Source: Burkholderiales bacterium (GTDB lineage: Bacteria > Pseudomonadota > Gammaproteobacteria > Burkholderiales > SG8-41). From it: DNA of 64,000 nt. The stretch's first letter is position 1. Each line of letters starts with the position of its first letter. The stretch is from positions 24,895-88,894 of the forward strand of contig JAURHM010000005.1 of the NCBI GenBank assembly GCA_030833315.1, written 5' to 3'. Below the pieces are notes generated by a model that was given only the letters and a program-made list of their open reading frames with translations, was not told the DNA's origin and did not search any database. A program made the translations under genes and the position numbers. Shown here one piece after another: positions 8,269 to 17,179 of the stretch.

Positions 8269-9678
8269 TTAACCATTTTTCGATGCCGCCCGGTACAGCT
8301 CGCGGAACGTCCGTCCTTCCGGCGCCGGCAGGTCACGCCGGTCCGTCCAGCCGCCGGCAAAAGGCAGGCTGCGGATCATGCCACGATCATCCGCCGCCGA
8401 CTTCAGCAGCCGCGCCTGCAGCCGCGTCGTCATCGAGTAGAGCCATGAATGTTGCGCCAGCCAGCCCCAGGCGCGCAGCGCGTACATCTCGAACCAGGGC
8501 TTCAGCTTGAGTTCGAACTGCTGCTCGCGCAGCTTGCGCAGCAACTCGGGCAACGGAATCTTTACCGGGCAGGCAACATGGCACTGCCCGCACAGCGTCG
8601 CCGCATTCGGCAGATCGCCTGCATTCTGCAGTCCGACATAGGTCGGCGTCAGCACCGACCCCATCGGCCCGGGATACACCCAGCCATAGGCATGGCCGCC
8701 GACACTCTGATAAACCGGGCAGTGGTTCATGCAGGCACCGCAGCGGATGCAACGCAGCATCTCCTGCATGTCGCCGCCCAGCAATTTCGTCCGGCCGGCA
8801 TCAACGAGAATCACATGGAAATGCTCGGGGCCGTCGCTATCGCCCTCGCGGCGCGCGCCGGTGGTCACCGAAATGTAATTGGTGATGCTCTGCCCCGTGC
8901 CGTGCCGCGGCAGCAGCCGCAGCAGCGTGGTGACGTCTTCCAGCGTCGCCACCACTTTCTCGATGCCGGTGATCGCCACATGTACTTTCGGCAGCGTCGT
9001 CACCAGTCGGCCATTGCCTTCGTTGGTGACAATCAGCGTGGAACCGGTTTCGGCAATGACGAAGTTCGCACCCGACACACCCATGTCCGCGGAGAGGAAA
9101 TGCGGGCGCAGCTTTTCCCGCGCCTCACGGCACAGCGCCGGAATATCGGTCAGCCGCGGTGCATTGTGTTTTTCGGCAAAGAGGTCCGAAACTTCATCGC
9201 GCGTCTTGTGCACCACCGGCGCGACAATATGCGAGGGCGGCTCCTGCGCCAGTTGCAGGATGTATTCACCGAGATCGGTTTCAACGACCTCCAGCCCGGC
9301 ATCAATCAGTGCGTCATTGAGCGCGCACTCTTCGGTAACCATCGACTTCGATTTGATGACTTTGCGCACGCCGTGCTGCGCAGCAATCTCGCGCACGATG
9401 CGGTTCACGTCATCATGCGTCTCCGCCCAGTGCACCACCGTGCCGCGTGCCTTGGCGTTACGTTCGAAGGTATCAAGGTAGACATCGAGGTTGGCCAAGG
9501 TGCGATCGCGGATGGCCGCGGCAGCGTCACGGATCTCGTGGAAATTGTCGAGTTCGGTAATGCGGTCGGCCCGGCCTTTGACGAAATTCCCCTGCAGCTT
9601 CTTCAAAGCCGACTGGAGTTTGACGTCGGCCAGCTTTTCGCCGACCCGCGCCTTGAAGTGCATGGAGGAGACTTGCAT
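8269..9678 (-). CDS. lutB: LutB-type iron-sulfur LUD protein, lactate oxidation
   Basis: Iron-sulfur subunit of the LutABC lactate-oxidising system. With the ATG at 9678 the protein is 469 residues and begins MQVSSMHFKARV, matching family N-termini; an ATG ten codons earlier is open but less likely. The LUD domain covers about 60-300 (GANFVIAETGST and VAITGIEKVV visible). Two [4Fe-4S] motifs follow: CIRCGACMNHCP near 310 and CGQCHVACP near 365. It is followed by mmsA (33-bp gap) and lutC. Its lutA partner is found 5.7 kb away at 15402-16127. Confidence 0.92.
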   Translation of the reverse strand: MQVSSMHFKARVGEKLADVKLQSALKKLQGNFVKGRADRITELDNFHEIRDAAAAIRDRTLANLDVYLDTFERNAKARGTVVHWAETHDDVNRIVREIAAQHGVRKVIKSKSMVTEECALNDALIDAGLEVVETDLGEYILQLAQEPPSHIVAPVVHKTRDEVSDLFAEKHNAPRLTDIPALCREAREKLRPHFLSADMGVSGANFVIAETGSTLIVTNEGNGRLVTTLPKVHVAITGIEKVVATLEDVTTLLRLLPRHGTGQSITNYISVTTGARREGDSDGPEHFHVILVDAGRTKLLGGDMQEMLRCIRCGACMNHCPVYQSVGGHAYGWVYPGPMGSVLTPTYVGLQNAGDLPNAATLCGQCHVACPVKIPLPELLRKLREQQFELKLKPWFEMYALRAWGWLAQHSWLYSMTTRLQARLLKSAADDRGMIRSLPFAGGWTDRRDLPAPEGRTFRELYRAASKNG

Positions 9679-9741
9679 AGCCCATAGTATATCGCCCGAA
9701 CAGATCACCCCCGGCTGGTATGTAATTCGGGGGATCCGGGT

Positions 9742-9981
9742 ATGAAAATCAAGCTGCTAGACGAAACTCTGCAGCGCCCCCTGCTCCTGCGTATGACGCT
9801 GGAACGGCCGGACCACGAAATCGTCGCCGAAGTGGCTGATTCCAGACAGCTTTATGACGCCGTCCGCAGCCATTCGCCGGACGCAAACCTGCAAACTGAT
9901 TTCTCTTCCAAAAAAACTGCTACATTCCCTTCAAGTTTTCATTTTTATTCACAACTCTGTGATTCATCAATAGTATATTAA
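9742..9981 (+). pseudogene. Truncated receiver domain, N-terminal remnant of a NasT/ANTAR-like regulator
   Basis: The first 48 codons read like the start of a receiver domain of ANTAR-type response regulators: MKIKLLDETLQR... HEIVAEVADSRQLYDAVRSHSPD, with the acidic DE pair in the first loop. After about base 9890 the frame runs into an A+T-rich stretch coding for unrelated residues and stops at 9981. The phospho-acceptor Asp and the output domain are missing. I read it as a gene broken by whatever placed the signalling module here; assignment is by sequence look only. Confidence 0.5.
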
Positions 9982-9988
9982 TTATATA
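9960..9988 (+). promoter_or_regulatory. Possible promoter before the PhnD-like gene
   Basis: TGATTC (9960-9965) and TATATA (9983-9988) are 17 nt apart in a very A+T-rich stretch upstream of the ATG at 10024. The -35 match is weak, and several other A+T hexamers overlap. Confidence 0.3.
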
Positions 9989-10023
9989 AATCTGCGACTT
10001 GGGATGACTTTGACATTCACATC

Positions 10024-10899
10024 ATGACCACACCCCACAAAAAAACAGTCAAGCACATTCCCGACAAATACGGCAGTAACGGAATCCGATATCAGCTTCT
10101 GATCATTTTTTTCATGCTAATGGGATATAGCGCGGTATCCCAGTCGGCAGAATTTTCGCTGGGCATCGTCCCGCAATTCGACTCCCGCAAGATTGAGGAA
10201 GCATGGGCGCCAATCGTCAGGGAAATCGAGCTGAAAACCGGTCATCGCATCATCCTGCGCACCGCTCGGACAATCCCCGATTTCGAGACGCGTCTCTACA
10301 AAGGGGAATTCGATTTTGCCTACATGAATCCCTACCACTTCGTACAAGCACAAAGGTCGCAACGTTACACCGCCCTGCTAAGAGACCACGCTGAGCCACT
10401 CCAAGGCATCATCGTGGTACGCAATGAAAATCCCATCAAGCAGGTGGAGGAACTCCATGGCAAGAAAATAGCCATGCCGGCGCCCAACGCTCTTGGAGCC
10501 TCACTGATTCCCAGAGCGGAATTCGCACGTAAATTCAAGATCGCGCCTGAAATTTCATACGTCAAGTCGCATGCGTCGGTATATCGCTCCGTTATTGCCG
10601 GCATCGTCGATGCCGGCGGCGGTATCGAAAGTACACTGGAAGCCGAAACCCCCGCCATAAAGAATCAGCTGCGAATTCTTTACAGGACAGCTGCCTTGCC
10701 AACACACCCCATTGCTGCGCATGCCCGCATCCCGGCTGCAATTTCGAAACAATTTCAGAAAGCCATACTGGCATACACCGAAACCCCTGAAGGCCGAGCT
10801 CAGCTGTCAAAAGTTCCGATCCTCAAAATCGGCATCGCTGTCAACAGCGAATACAAAGCGGTCGAAAACATGAAACTCGACGAGTTTTTCGTTCAATAA
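10024..10899 (+). CDS. PhnD-like periplasmic binding protein, likely sensor partner
   Basis: Member of the phosphate/phosphonate (PhnD) substrate-binding family, 291 residues. A basic leader and a hydrophobic segment (about 24-42, ending SQSAEF) act as a signal peptide. Family landmarks include LGIVPQFDSRKIEEAWAPI, the ligand-loop region YKGEFDFAYMNPYHF, LHGKKIAMPAPNALGAS and SVYRSVIAGIVDAGGG. No PhnC ATPase or PhnE permease is nearby. The next gene, 4-31 bp downstream depending on start, is a membrane hybrid histidine kinase. A ligand receptor for that kinase is therefore more likely than a transport role (inference). The start has no clear ribosome site. Confidence 0.82.
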   Translation: MTTPHKKTVKHIPDKYGSNGIRYQLLIIFFMLMGYSAVSQSAEFSLGIVPQFDSRKIEEAWAPIVREIELKTGHRIILRTARTIPDFETRLYKGEFDFAYMNPYHFVQAQRSQRYTALLRDHAEPLQGIIVVRNENPIKQVEELHGKKIAMPAPNALGASLIPRAEFARKFKIAPEISYVKSHASVYRSVIAGIVDAGGGIESTLEAETPAIKNQLRILYRTAALPTHPIAAHARIPAAISKQFQKAILAYTETPEGRAQLSKVPILKIGIAVNSEYKAVENMKLDEFFVQ

Positions 10900-10930
10900 C
10901 GGCTTGTGTAAAAAAGCATTGGCGTCGGTA

Positions 10931-13900
10931 ATGTCCCTCAAAACGAGACTGGTCGCGATCACATCAATAATACTGTTGCTGATTTTGTTGTTCCTTTCGC
11001 TCGTCTTGCAACCCTTCCTGGAAAAGGACCGCCTCGCGACCAGGCAAAAAAACGAAAAGCAGCAACTGACCTACATCGGCACCACGCTGATTCCCGATAT
11101 CCTTTCTAGCGACCTGGCAGCCTTGGAGGGCACACTCAACCGGCTGATTGAATTACATCCGGGATGGGTCGATGCGACGCTCAGCAATGCCGACGGGCGA
11201 CTGATCTACCCGCTTGAAAAAATCAACACTTCCCACCAGGGCCAAAGCATTTCGGTCGATATCAGGCATAAAGAAAATTTAATCGGAACCCTGACGGTAT
11301 TCCCGGACGACAATCAACTGCGGAGGGAAATACGGCAGGAAATCAGAATCCTCGGGTTTGTCTTAGTGGGCGCTTGCCTGTTAAACGCGCTTTTGCTCGG
11401 CTTGACACAGCTGCTGCTGGTGATCCGCCCGATTACTCTGCTTTCCCGCGGCGTTAACAAGGTCTCTAGCGGGGATTTCAGCGAAAAACTCCCTGAAACC
11501 GGCTCAGAAGAGCTTACTCGACTGGCAAAAGCATTCAACCGGATGACCAACTCGCTGCAACAGCGTGAAAACGATCTGAGAGAGGAGTTGCAGTTTCAAC
11601 AAGCCCTCTTCGAGTCCGCCGGTGTCGGCATCATGGTGCAGAAAGGCGATCTGATTACGCGCTACAACAGGAAAATGGAGGAACTGCTCCACTATCCTCC
11701 AGGCACTCTGATGGAAACGACGTTCAGCGGCCTGCTACCCGATATCGGCGACTCATCGACGGAAGAGCCGATCCGGGATGGCGTCCCTGTGGATCTACAG
11801 CTAAAACGCTTCGGCGGTAGTACATTCTGGGCACGTCTGATCAGGTCCCGCATCGACAAGAACAGTATCGTCAAAGGCTACATCTGGGGAGTCAGCGATA
11901 TCACCGATGTCGTATCGGCTGGGCAATCAATGCGCATCGCAAAAGAGTCTGCCGAGCAGGCGGACCAGGTCAAATCGATGTTCCTTGCCAACATGAGCCA
12001 CGAAATCAGAACCCCGATGAATGCTGTCATCGGGATGGCGCAACTCGCACTCAAGACCAGACTCGACGACAAGCAGCGCGACTACGTTCAGAAAATCTAT
12101 CAGTCTGGAAAGTCCTTGCTTGGCATCATCAATGACATTCTTGACTTTTCGAAGCTCGATGCCGGAAAAATGGAGCTTGAAGACAAGACCTTCGATCTGG
12201 ATGAAATACTTTCCAAGGTAAGTACTTTTGTCGGCCCTGCGATCGCTGAAAAACCCATTGAACTGCTTTACCGTCTCGGCAAGGAAGTACCCCAAGTCGT
12301 GATCGGGGACCCGCTGCGCCTCACCCAGGTCCTGACCAATCTTATCGGCAATGCCGTCAAGTTTACGGAGAAGGGCAGCATAACTTTGACGGCAGATCTC
12401 CTGCAAGAGACCGAGGACCGTGTACTCATCGAATTCAGGGTACGGGACACCGGCATTGGCATGACCGAAGAGCAGAAAAAACATGTCTTCGATTCCTTTT
12501 CGCAAGCCGACATATCAATTACCCGACGGTTCGGCGGAACAGGGCTGGGACTGGCAATCTGCAAGCGGATTGTCGGATTGATGTCCGGGGAAATCACTGT
12601 CGACAGCCAGCCCGGGGCCGGCTCGACATTCCGTTTCTCCATCCCGCTTAAAAAATCAAATGTCCTTGCACGAAAGATCGTTCCCAACTGGTTCATGGGT
12701 GCGAGGGCCCTGGTTGTCGACGACAATCCGGATGCCAGGGATATCGTCATTGCCCACCTCGAATCTTTCAACATTGACTGTGACGCAGCCGACTCCGGTG
12801 AAATGGCCATTGAAAAAGCGACCAGCCAGGGGGCGAAATACTCCTTGATATTGATGGACTGGAAAATGCCGGGCGTTACCGGCGACATGGCCGCACGCCT
12901 GATCAAACAAAGAGCAACCTATAAACCGATCATCATCATGATGACCGCATTGGGAAAGGAACTGCTTTCCAGCAGCCAGCACAGCGGCAGCATCGACGGA
13001 TTCTTCACAAAGCCAGCAACCGCATCCGCGATATTTGACGCACTCGTTGCAGCACTTCCTCAGAACACTGCCTCCCATACCGCCGGCACGGAGGGCTATC
13101 CTGGCAGCAACAGGCTGCAGGGTGTTCGCATACTCCTGGTTGAAGACAACCTCATCAACCAGCAGATTGCGAGGGAATTCCTGGAATCCCAGGGCGCCGT
13201 TATTACTGCAGCCATGAACGGCGAGGAGGCTATTGACCTACTTGCTAAAAAAGACGACCGCTTCGATCTGATATTGATGGACATCCAGATGCCGGTAATG
13301 GATGGACTGACTGCAACAAAGCTGATCAGGGAAAACCCGCTGCTTGGAAAAATACCGATCATCGCGCTGACAGCCCATGCGCTGATCAGCGACAGGCAAC
13401 GCTGCATTGATGCCGGGATGAACGACTATGTATCAAAACCGATTGATCTGGAGTTGCTGTTATCAACACTGGAGCGATGGATCGATCCGGCTAGGCCCAT
13501 ACCGTTTACGCCTTCGGAGAAAGACGAACCCGTGCCAAAAGAACCCGCACTGATCGAGATTGCGGGCATAGACAGCATTGGAGCGATACGGTCTATGGGC
13601 GACCACTTCGATTTCTACGTCTCAGCGCTTCGCCTGTTCGTTTTGACGGAGGAGGATCTACCGGACCGGATTGGCACACCCATTGGCCGTGAACAGCGTG
13701 ATGCCGCCTCGCAGTGTTTGAGGACTTATGCAGGACTTTGCGAGAGCATCGGCGCCGGAGATCTTGCCCGGGTTGCCAACACTCTGGAACAGGCCCTGCA
13801 AGGTTCACAGGACATCAAGCCTCCGCTTGAAAAACTCACAGCCCTGCATGTGCTGACAATCAACGCCATAAAAGCGGCATTGCGGCGCTCCGGTGAAAAC

Positions 13901-13933
13901 GGCCGGCAGCCGGCGTCCGGTAACAGCAACTAG
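10931..13933 (+). CDS. Hybrid sensor histidine kinase (HAMP-PAS-HisKA-HATPase-REC-REC-degenerate Hpt)
   Basis: Membrane sensor kinase of 1000 residues from the ATG at 10931; a TTG at 10904 would add nine. Order: first membrane helix (about 8-28), short periplasmic part, second helix (140-165), HAMP (165-215), PAS-like (220-325), HisKA with His357 in MSHEIRTPMN, ATPase with N-box GNAVKF and GTGLGLAICK, REC1 with Asp643 (LILMDWKMP), REC2 with Asp784 (LILMDIQMP). The last 110 residues resemble an Hpt helix, but the acceptor position reads LRTYAGLCESIGA, with Arg in place of His. Phosphate must leave through another Hpt, and the convergent neighbour has one. It shares a CTAG stop region with that gene. 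Base composition is lower in G+C than flanking metabolic genes. Confidence 0.88.
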   Translation: MSLKTRLVAITSIILLLILLFLSLVLQPFLEKDRLATRQKNEKQQLTYIGTTLIPDILSSDLAALEGTLNRLIELHPGWVDATLSNADGRLIYPLEKINTSHQGQSISVDIRHKENLIGTLTVFPDDNQLRREIRQEIRILGFVLVGACLLNALLLGLTQLLLVIRPITLLSRGVNKVSSGDFSEKLPETGSEELTRLAKAFNRMTNSLQQRENDLREELQFQQALFESAGVGIMVQKGDLITRYNRKMEELLHYPPGTLMETTFSGLLPDIGDSSTEEPIRDGVPVDLQLKRFGGSTFWARLIRSRIDKNSIVKGYIWGVSDITDVVSAGQSMRIAKESAEQADQVKSMFLANMSHEIRTPMNAVIGMAQLALKTRLDDKQRDYVQKIYQSGKSLLGIINDILDFSKLDAGKMELEDKTFDLDEILSKVSTFVGPAIAEKPIELLYRLGKEVPQVVIGDPLRLTQVLTNLIGNAVKFTEKGSITLTADLLQETEDRVLIEFRVRDTGIGMTEEQKKHVFDSFSQADISITRRFGGTGLGLAICKRIVGLMSGEITVDSQPGAGSTFRFSIPLKKSNVLARKIVPNWFMGARALVVDDNPDARDIVIAHLESFNIDCDAADSGEMAIEKATSQGAKYSLILMDWKMPGVTGDMAARLIKQRATYKPIIIMMTALGKELLSSSQHSGSIDGFFTKPATASAIFDALVAALPQNTASHTAGTEGYPGSNRLQGVRILLVEDNLINQQIAREFLESQGAVITAAMNGEEAIDLLAKKDDRFDLILMDIQMPVMDGLTATKLIRENPLLGKIPIIALTAHALISDRQRCIDAGMNDYVSKPIDLELLLSTLERWIDPARPIPFTPSEKDEPVPKEPALIEIAGIDSIGAIRSMGDHFDFYVSALRLFVLTEEDLPDRIGTPIGREQRDAASQCLRTYAGLCESIGAGDLARVANTLEQALQGSQDIKPPLEKLTALHVLTINAIKAALRRSGENGRQPASGNSN

Positions 13934-15213
13934 CTGGCGGCGGCCATTTTTCCCAGTGCCATTCCAAGATCGGATTGCAGCCTGCCAAGCAGTTGGCCTG
14001 TACGTTCAACATAAAGGTCTGTCAGTTTAGCGGGGATTTTGTACAGCATGCCACGCTCCAGGTGAATGGACGCGCTCTGAAGTTTGATCAGCCCCAGAGT
14101 CCCCGCCAGACCTTTAAGGGTATGCACCAGGCGTAATGCGTCGGCGTGGCTTGATGTTCCAAGCAAACGCGCCATTTCAACCATATCGCCAGCATGCAGC
14201 GACAGGAATTCGCCTAGTAATTTTACGTAAAGGTCTTTGCTGCCGAGATGCGACATCGCCATGTCGTAATCCAGGCCATCCACGGAAACAAGAATGTCAC
14301 GGATCGAATCGGGTAATGGAAGGCCCTTTGATTCAACCGCGGCGCCACCCTTGCGCTGTTCAGCGGCGGGCAAAAACCTCCTAACGGTCTGAATCATGAC
14401 CTCAGGATCAGCCGTCTTGTCCAGATGACCATCGATACCTGCAGCAGCACACCTTTTCCTGACCTCGTCAAAAGTCGATGCAGTCATTGCCAGAATGGGC
14501 GTTCCGGCATACCCCGGCAGTTTGCGCAGGGCTTCCGAGAGTTCATATCCGTCAACGCCGGGCATATTGAGGTCAGTGAGAACGAGGTCGAATGAAAGTT
14601 CTGAAGCCGCTTGAAATGCGGCATCCGCCTGCCCAAAAGCATGCACTTCAAAGCCGGCATCCGAAAGAAAAAACTTGGCGATCTCACGGTTGATTTCGCT
14701 GTCATCGACAATCAGGATCCGGTGCGTTTGTGTATCAGCAGATGCGTCCTGAAGATCCATGCGCCCGGCAAAGTCATGCCCCGGCGAATTCGATAAAGCA
14801 GACTTTTCACCAAGACCCTGCCGGCCCCTCAACCGGGCCAGCTCGATCAGTGTACTGAGCCTCGACGCAAGCGCGACAAAGTTGAAGGACTTCGTCACAT
14901 AGTCAGAAGCCCCATCCAGAAATCCGATACCACCCTTGGCCTGCGACTCGCTCTCATATATGACAATTGCCGGTATCATTGAAGTGTCGGGTCGGCCTTT
15001 CATCCATACCAGAAAATTTCGGCCGTCAAACTCCGAGTCAACATAGCTGACCAGGACGGCATCGGGTGCCGGTAACGAGAGACATTGCCTCATGGCATCA
15101 GCGATGCTTGTCACCTCTTGAAACTCATATTCCACGCCGAGGGCTTCACGCAAGGTTTTGCAATCACTGGCATCACCGCTGAACACTAATATCCTGGGAA
15201 GTCTGTTTTTCAT
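13930..15213 (-). CDS. REC-REC-Hpt phosphorelay protein with a degenerate first receiver
   Basis: Cytoplasmic signalling protein of 427 residues with no DNA-binding domain. REC1 (about 6-125) has lost key acids: SGD replaces the loop-1 acidic pair and Ser56 sits where the phospho-Asp belongs. REC2 (164-280) is canonical, with IVDD, Asp214 in LTDLNMPG and Lys266. The C-terminal Hpt (310-420) has His364 in VHTLKGLAGTLG. It ends tail-to-tail with the hybrid kinase whose own Hpt lacks His, so the pair probably form a complete relay (inference). No output regulator with an effector domain is visible nearby. Confidence 0.85.
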   Translation of the reverse strand: MKNRLPRILVFSGDASDCKTLREALGVEYEFQEVTSIADAMRQCLSLPAPDAVLVSYVDSEFDGRNFLVWMKGRPDTSMIPAIVIYESESQAKGGIGFLDGASDYVTKSFNFVALASRLSTLIELARLRGRQGLGEKSALSNSPGHDFAGRMDLQDASADTQTHRILIVDDSEINREIAKFFLSDAGFEVHAFGQADAAFQAASELSFDLVLTDLNMPGVDGYELSEALRKLPGYAGTPILAMTASTFDEVRKRCAAAGIDGHLDKTADPEVMIQTVRRFLPAAEQRKGGAAVESKGLPLPDSIRDILVSVDGLDYDMAMSHLGSKDLYVKLLGEFLSLHAGDMVEMARLLGTSSHADALRLVHTLKGLAGTLGLIKLQSASIHLERGMLYKIPAKLTDLYVERTGQLLGRLQSDLGMALGKMAAAS

Positions 15214-15401
15214 TTTTTTGCGATTTGCACAATTGAATCAATCATGACAGTGGACCGCGATTTCAATTCTTCAAAAACAGATGCCCTTACCATCCGCTGC
15301 AGCGGAAAATTACCAGAGCAAAGATCTTCTGGATTTTGACAGCAGGAAATCTCATGTAAAGCACACTATCAACCGGCTAATCAGAGACCAGCTTAAACAG
15401 G
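15214..15401. other. A+T-rich spacer between the signalling module and lutA
   Basis: It holds the upstream region of the REC-REC-Hpt gene and the 3' flank of lutA. An open frame of 67 codons at 15281 runs into lutA and looks like chance. I see no att-like direct repeat shared with 9890-10020. Confidence 0.4.
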
Positions 15402-16127
15402 TCATTTCCTCGATAGCACTTCCGCAACATGCAGCACCTGCGTCTTTTGGTCGCCGCGCCGGCGCAGCCGTCCTTCGATATTGAGCATGCAGCCGAGATC
15501 GCCAAGCACCACTGCATCAGCGCCGCTGCCCGTGATGTTCTCGCATTTCCGTTCGGCGATATGCGAAGAGATCTCGCCGAACTTCAATGCAAACGCGCCG
15601 CCGAAACCGCAGCACTGTTCACATTCATTCATCTCGCGCAGTTGAAGACCTTGTATCTGCGCCAGTAACGTACGCGGCTGCTGTTTCACGCCGAGCTCGC
15701 GCAGCCCCGAGCAGGAGTCGTGATAAGTAATTGTTTTTATTGATGATTTTTTTTCCGGTATGAACTGCACGACATTCACCAGAAAATCTGTCAGCTCATG
15801 GGTCTTCGCCGACAGCGCGGTCAGCGCAGCACGCTCTTCTTCCGGAATATCTTTGAGCATTTCGGGGTAATGCGCGCGGATCATGCCGGCGCAGGAACCT
15901 GAAGGCGCGACAACGTATTCGCAGTCAGCAAATTCGCGCACCACCTTGCGCGCGAGTGCGATTGCCGAGACACGGTCGCCGGAATTGTAGCCGGGCTGGC
16001 CGCAGCAGGTCTGGGCTTCGGGCACCACGACTTCGCAGCCCGCCTCTTTCAGCAATTCAAGAGCCGCGAATCCGATGCGCGGACGCATCAGGTCGACAAG
16101 GCAGGTGACGAACAGGCCGACTTTCAC
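15402..16127 (-). CDS. lutA: LutA-type Fe-S oxidoreductase, lactate oxidation
   Basis: CCG-domain subunit of LutABC, 241 residues from a GTG at 16127 that fits the family N-terminus VKVGLFVTCLVDLMRP. A longer frame to 16244 would overlap the next gene and adds a non-family leader. Cys-rich motifs of the heterodisulfide-reductase type are seen: TCCGQPGYNSGD near 45, SCSGLRELG near 140, and CCGFGGAFALKF near 185. It is cut off from lutB and lutC by the 5-kb signalling module. A 64-bp gap separates it from the HtrA-like gene upstream. Confidence 0.9.
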   Translation of the reverse strand: MKVGLFVTCLVDLMRPRIGFAALELLKEAGCEVVVPEAQTCCGQPGYNSGDRVSAIALARKVVREFADCEYVVAPSGSCAGMIRAHYPEMLKDIPEEERAALTALSAKTHELTDFLVNVVQFIPEKKSSIKTITYHDSCSGLRELGVKQQPRTLLAQIQGLQLREMNECEQCCGFGGAFALKFGEISSHIAERKCENITGSGADAVVLGDLGCMLNIEGRLRRRGDQKTQVLHVAEVLSRK

Positions 16128-16191
16128 GATGGATACGCCCCGTTTGGAATTCTGCCTACTATATCGCAGGCCGCACCCGCGCAGCGCGCTT

Positions 16192-17166
16192 TCACGCCAG
16201 CCGCCACGGATGCAGATAATCGAGACGGTCGCCGGTTTGCACAATCAGATGTCGCACCGATTTGTCACGAACAATGTGCAGCGTGACATCGCTGCCAGCG
16301 GCGCCGCTGGACCACAGGCTTTCATAGAACTCGCTCTGACCACCGATCGAATCGCCGCCGACACCGAGGATGATATCGCCGCGCTGGATGCCGGCCTGCT
16401 CCGCCGGCGAATCCGGCAGCACGCGCGACACCACAACATTGCCTTCAAGCTGTTCGGTATTCAGTCCCAGCCAGGGCCTTTTGTCGCCGCGGCGCCGGCC
16501 CGACTTCGCCAGATCGGGCAGCACGTCTTTCAGCAGATTGATCGGCACGAACATATTGCCGGGGAAGGCCATGCCGGTGTTCAGTGCATCACTGACCCAC
16601 AGTGAGGCAATGCCGACGAGCCGGCCTTCGCCGTCGAACAATGCCGCGCCGCTGTGTTCATAACGCGGAGGCGCGGTAAACAGTGCGTCATCGATCATGT
16701 ATTCCCACCAGCCGGTGAAACGCCGCCGCGACACCAGTGCCGCGCCGGTGACGCCACCTGCACCTTCATGCCCGGCGACCACCAGCCCCTGCAGTTCGGA
16801 CAGGGCCGAGGAATCGCCAAGTTCGACCGGCGCACAAGTAGGCGCCGGTTTGGCGCGCAGCAGACCGAAGCCGGTGGCGTGGTCAAAACCAACGACGCTC
16901 GCCGGATAAATCCTGTTATCGCCATCGATGACCAGCACCGAAGCGGCTTCGAGCACCAGATAACCAATGGTCAGGATCAACCCCTGATCATCGATGACGA
17001 TGCCAGTGCCTTCGCGCTCGGCACCCAGGGAATCCTTCGTGCGCGCGCCTTCAACAACACGGATCGACAGCTTGACCACGGCATCCAGCGGCGGCGATGC
17101 CGGCTGCGGAATGCCATTGGTGGCGCGCCAAGAAGCGAGTGCGGCGCTGAACAGGGAGACGGTCAC
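16192..17166 (-). CDS. HtrA-like trypsin/PDZ protein lacking catalytic His and Asp
   Basis: A 324-residue protein with a chymotrypsin-fold region (about 25-215) and a C-terminal PDZ domain (232-312; PWLGLNTEQLEGN, SPAEQAGIQRGDIILGVGG). Compared with DegP/HtrA motifs, ILTNNHV reads ILTIGYL (His to Tyr69), the DLALLK Asp reads Gly99 (TGFGLLR), and GNSGGP reads EHSGAA with Ser172 kept. Two of three catalytic residues are gone, so it is probably a chaperone, scaffold or binding protein. No clear signal peptide is visible: the first 15 residues are mildly hydrophobic. It lies 13 bp after greB on the same strand. Confidence 0.78.
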   Translation of the reverse strand: MTVSLFSAALASWRATNGIPQPASPPLDAVVKLSIRVVEGARTKDSLGAEREGTGIVIDDQGLILTIGYLVLEAASVLVIDGDNRIYPASVVGFDHATGFGLLRAKPAPTCAPVELGDSSALSELQGLVVAGHEGAGGVTGAALVSRRRFTGWWEYMIDDALFTAPPRYEHSGAALFDGEGRLVGIASLWVSDALNTGMAFPGNMFVPINLLKDVLPDLAKSGRRRGDKRPWLGLNTEQLEGNVVVSRVLPDSPAEQAGIQRGDIILGVGGDSIGGQSEFYESLWSSGAAGSDVTLHIVRDKSVRHLIVQTGDRLDYLHPWRLA

Positions 17167-17179
17167 GGGAATCAGCGCC

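Noticed and set aside
9890..15400. A complete mobile element or prophage carrying the signalling genes
   Set aside because: No integrase, transposase, tRNA-site duplication or terminal repeat was seen; only the altered composition and a broken gene suggest transfer.
15281..15484. A 67-codon plus-strand frame between the module and lutA
   Set aside because: It runs into lutA antisense, shows no domain, and has no ribosome site.
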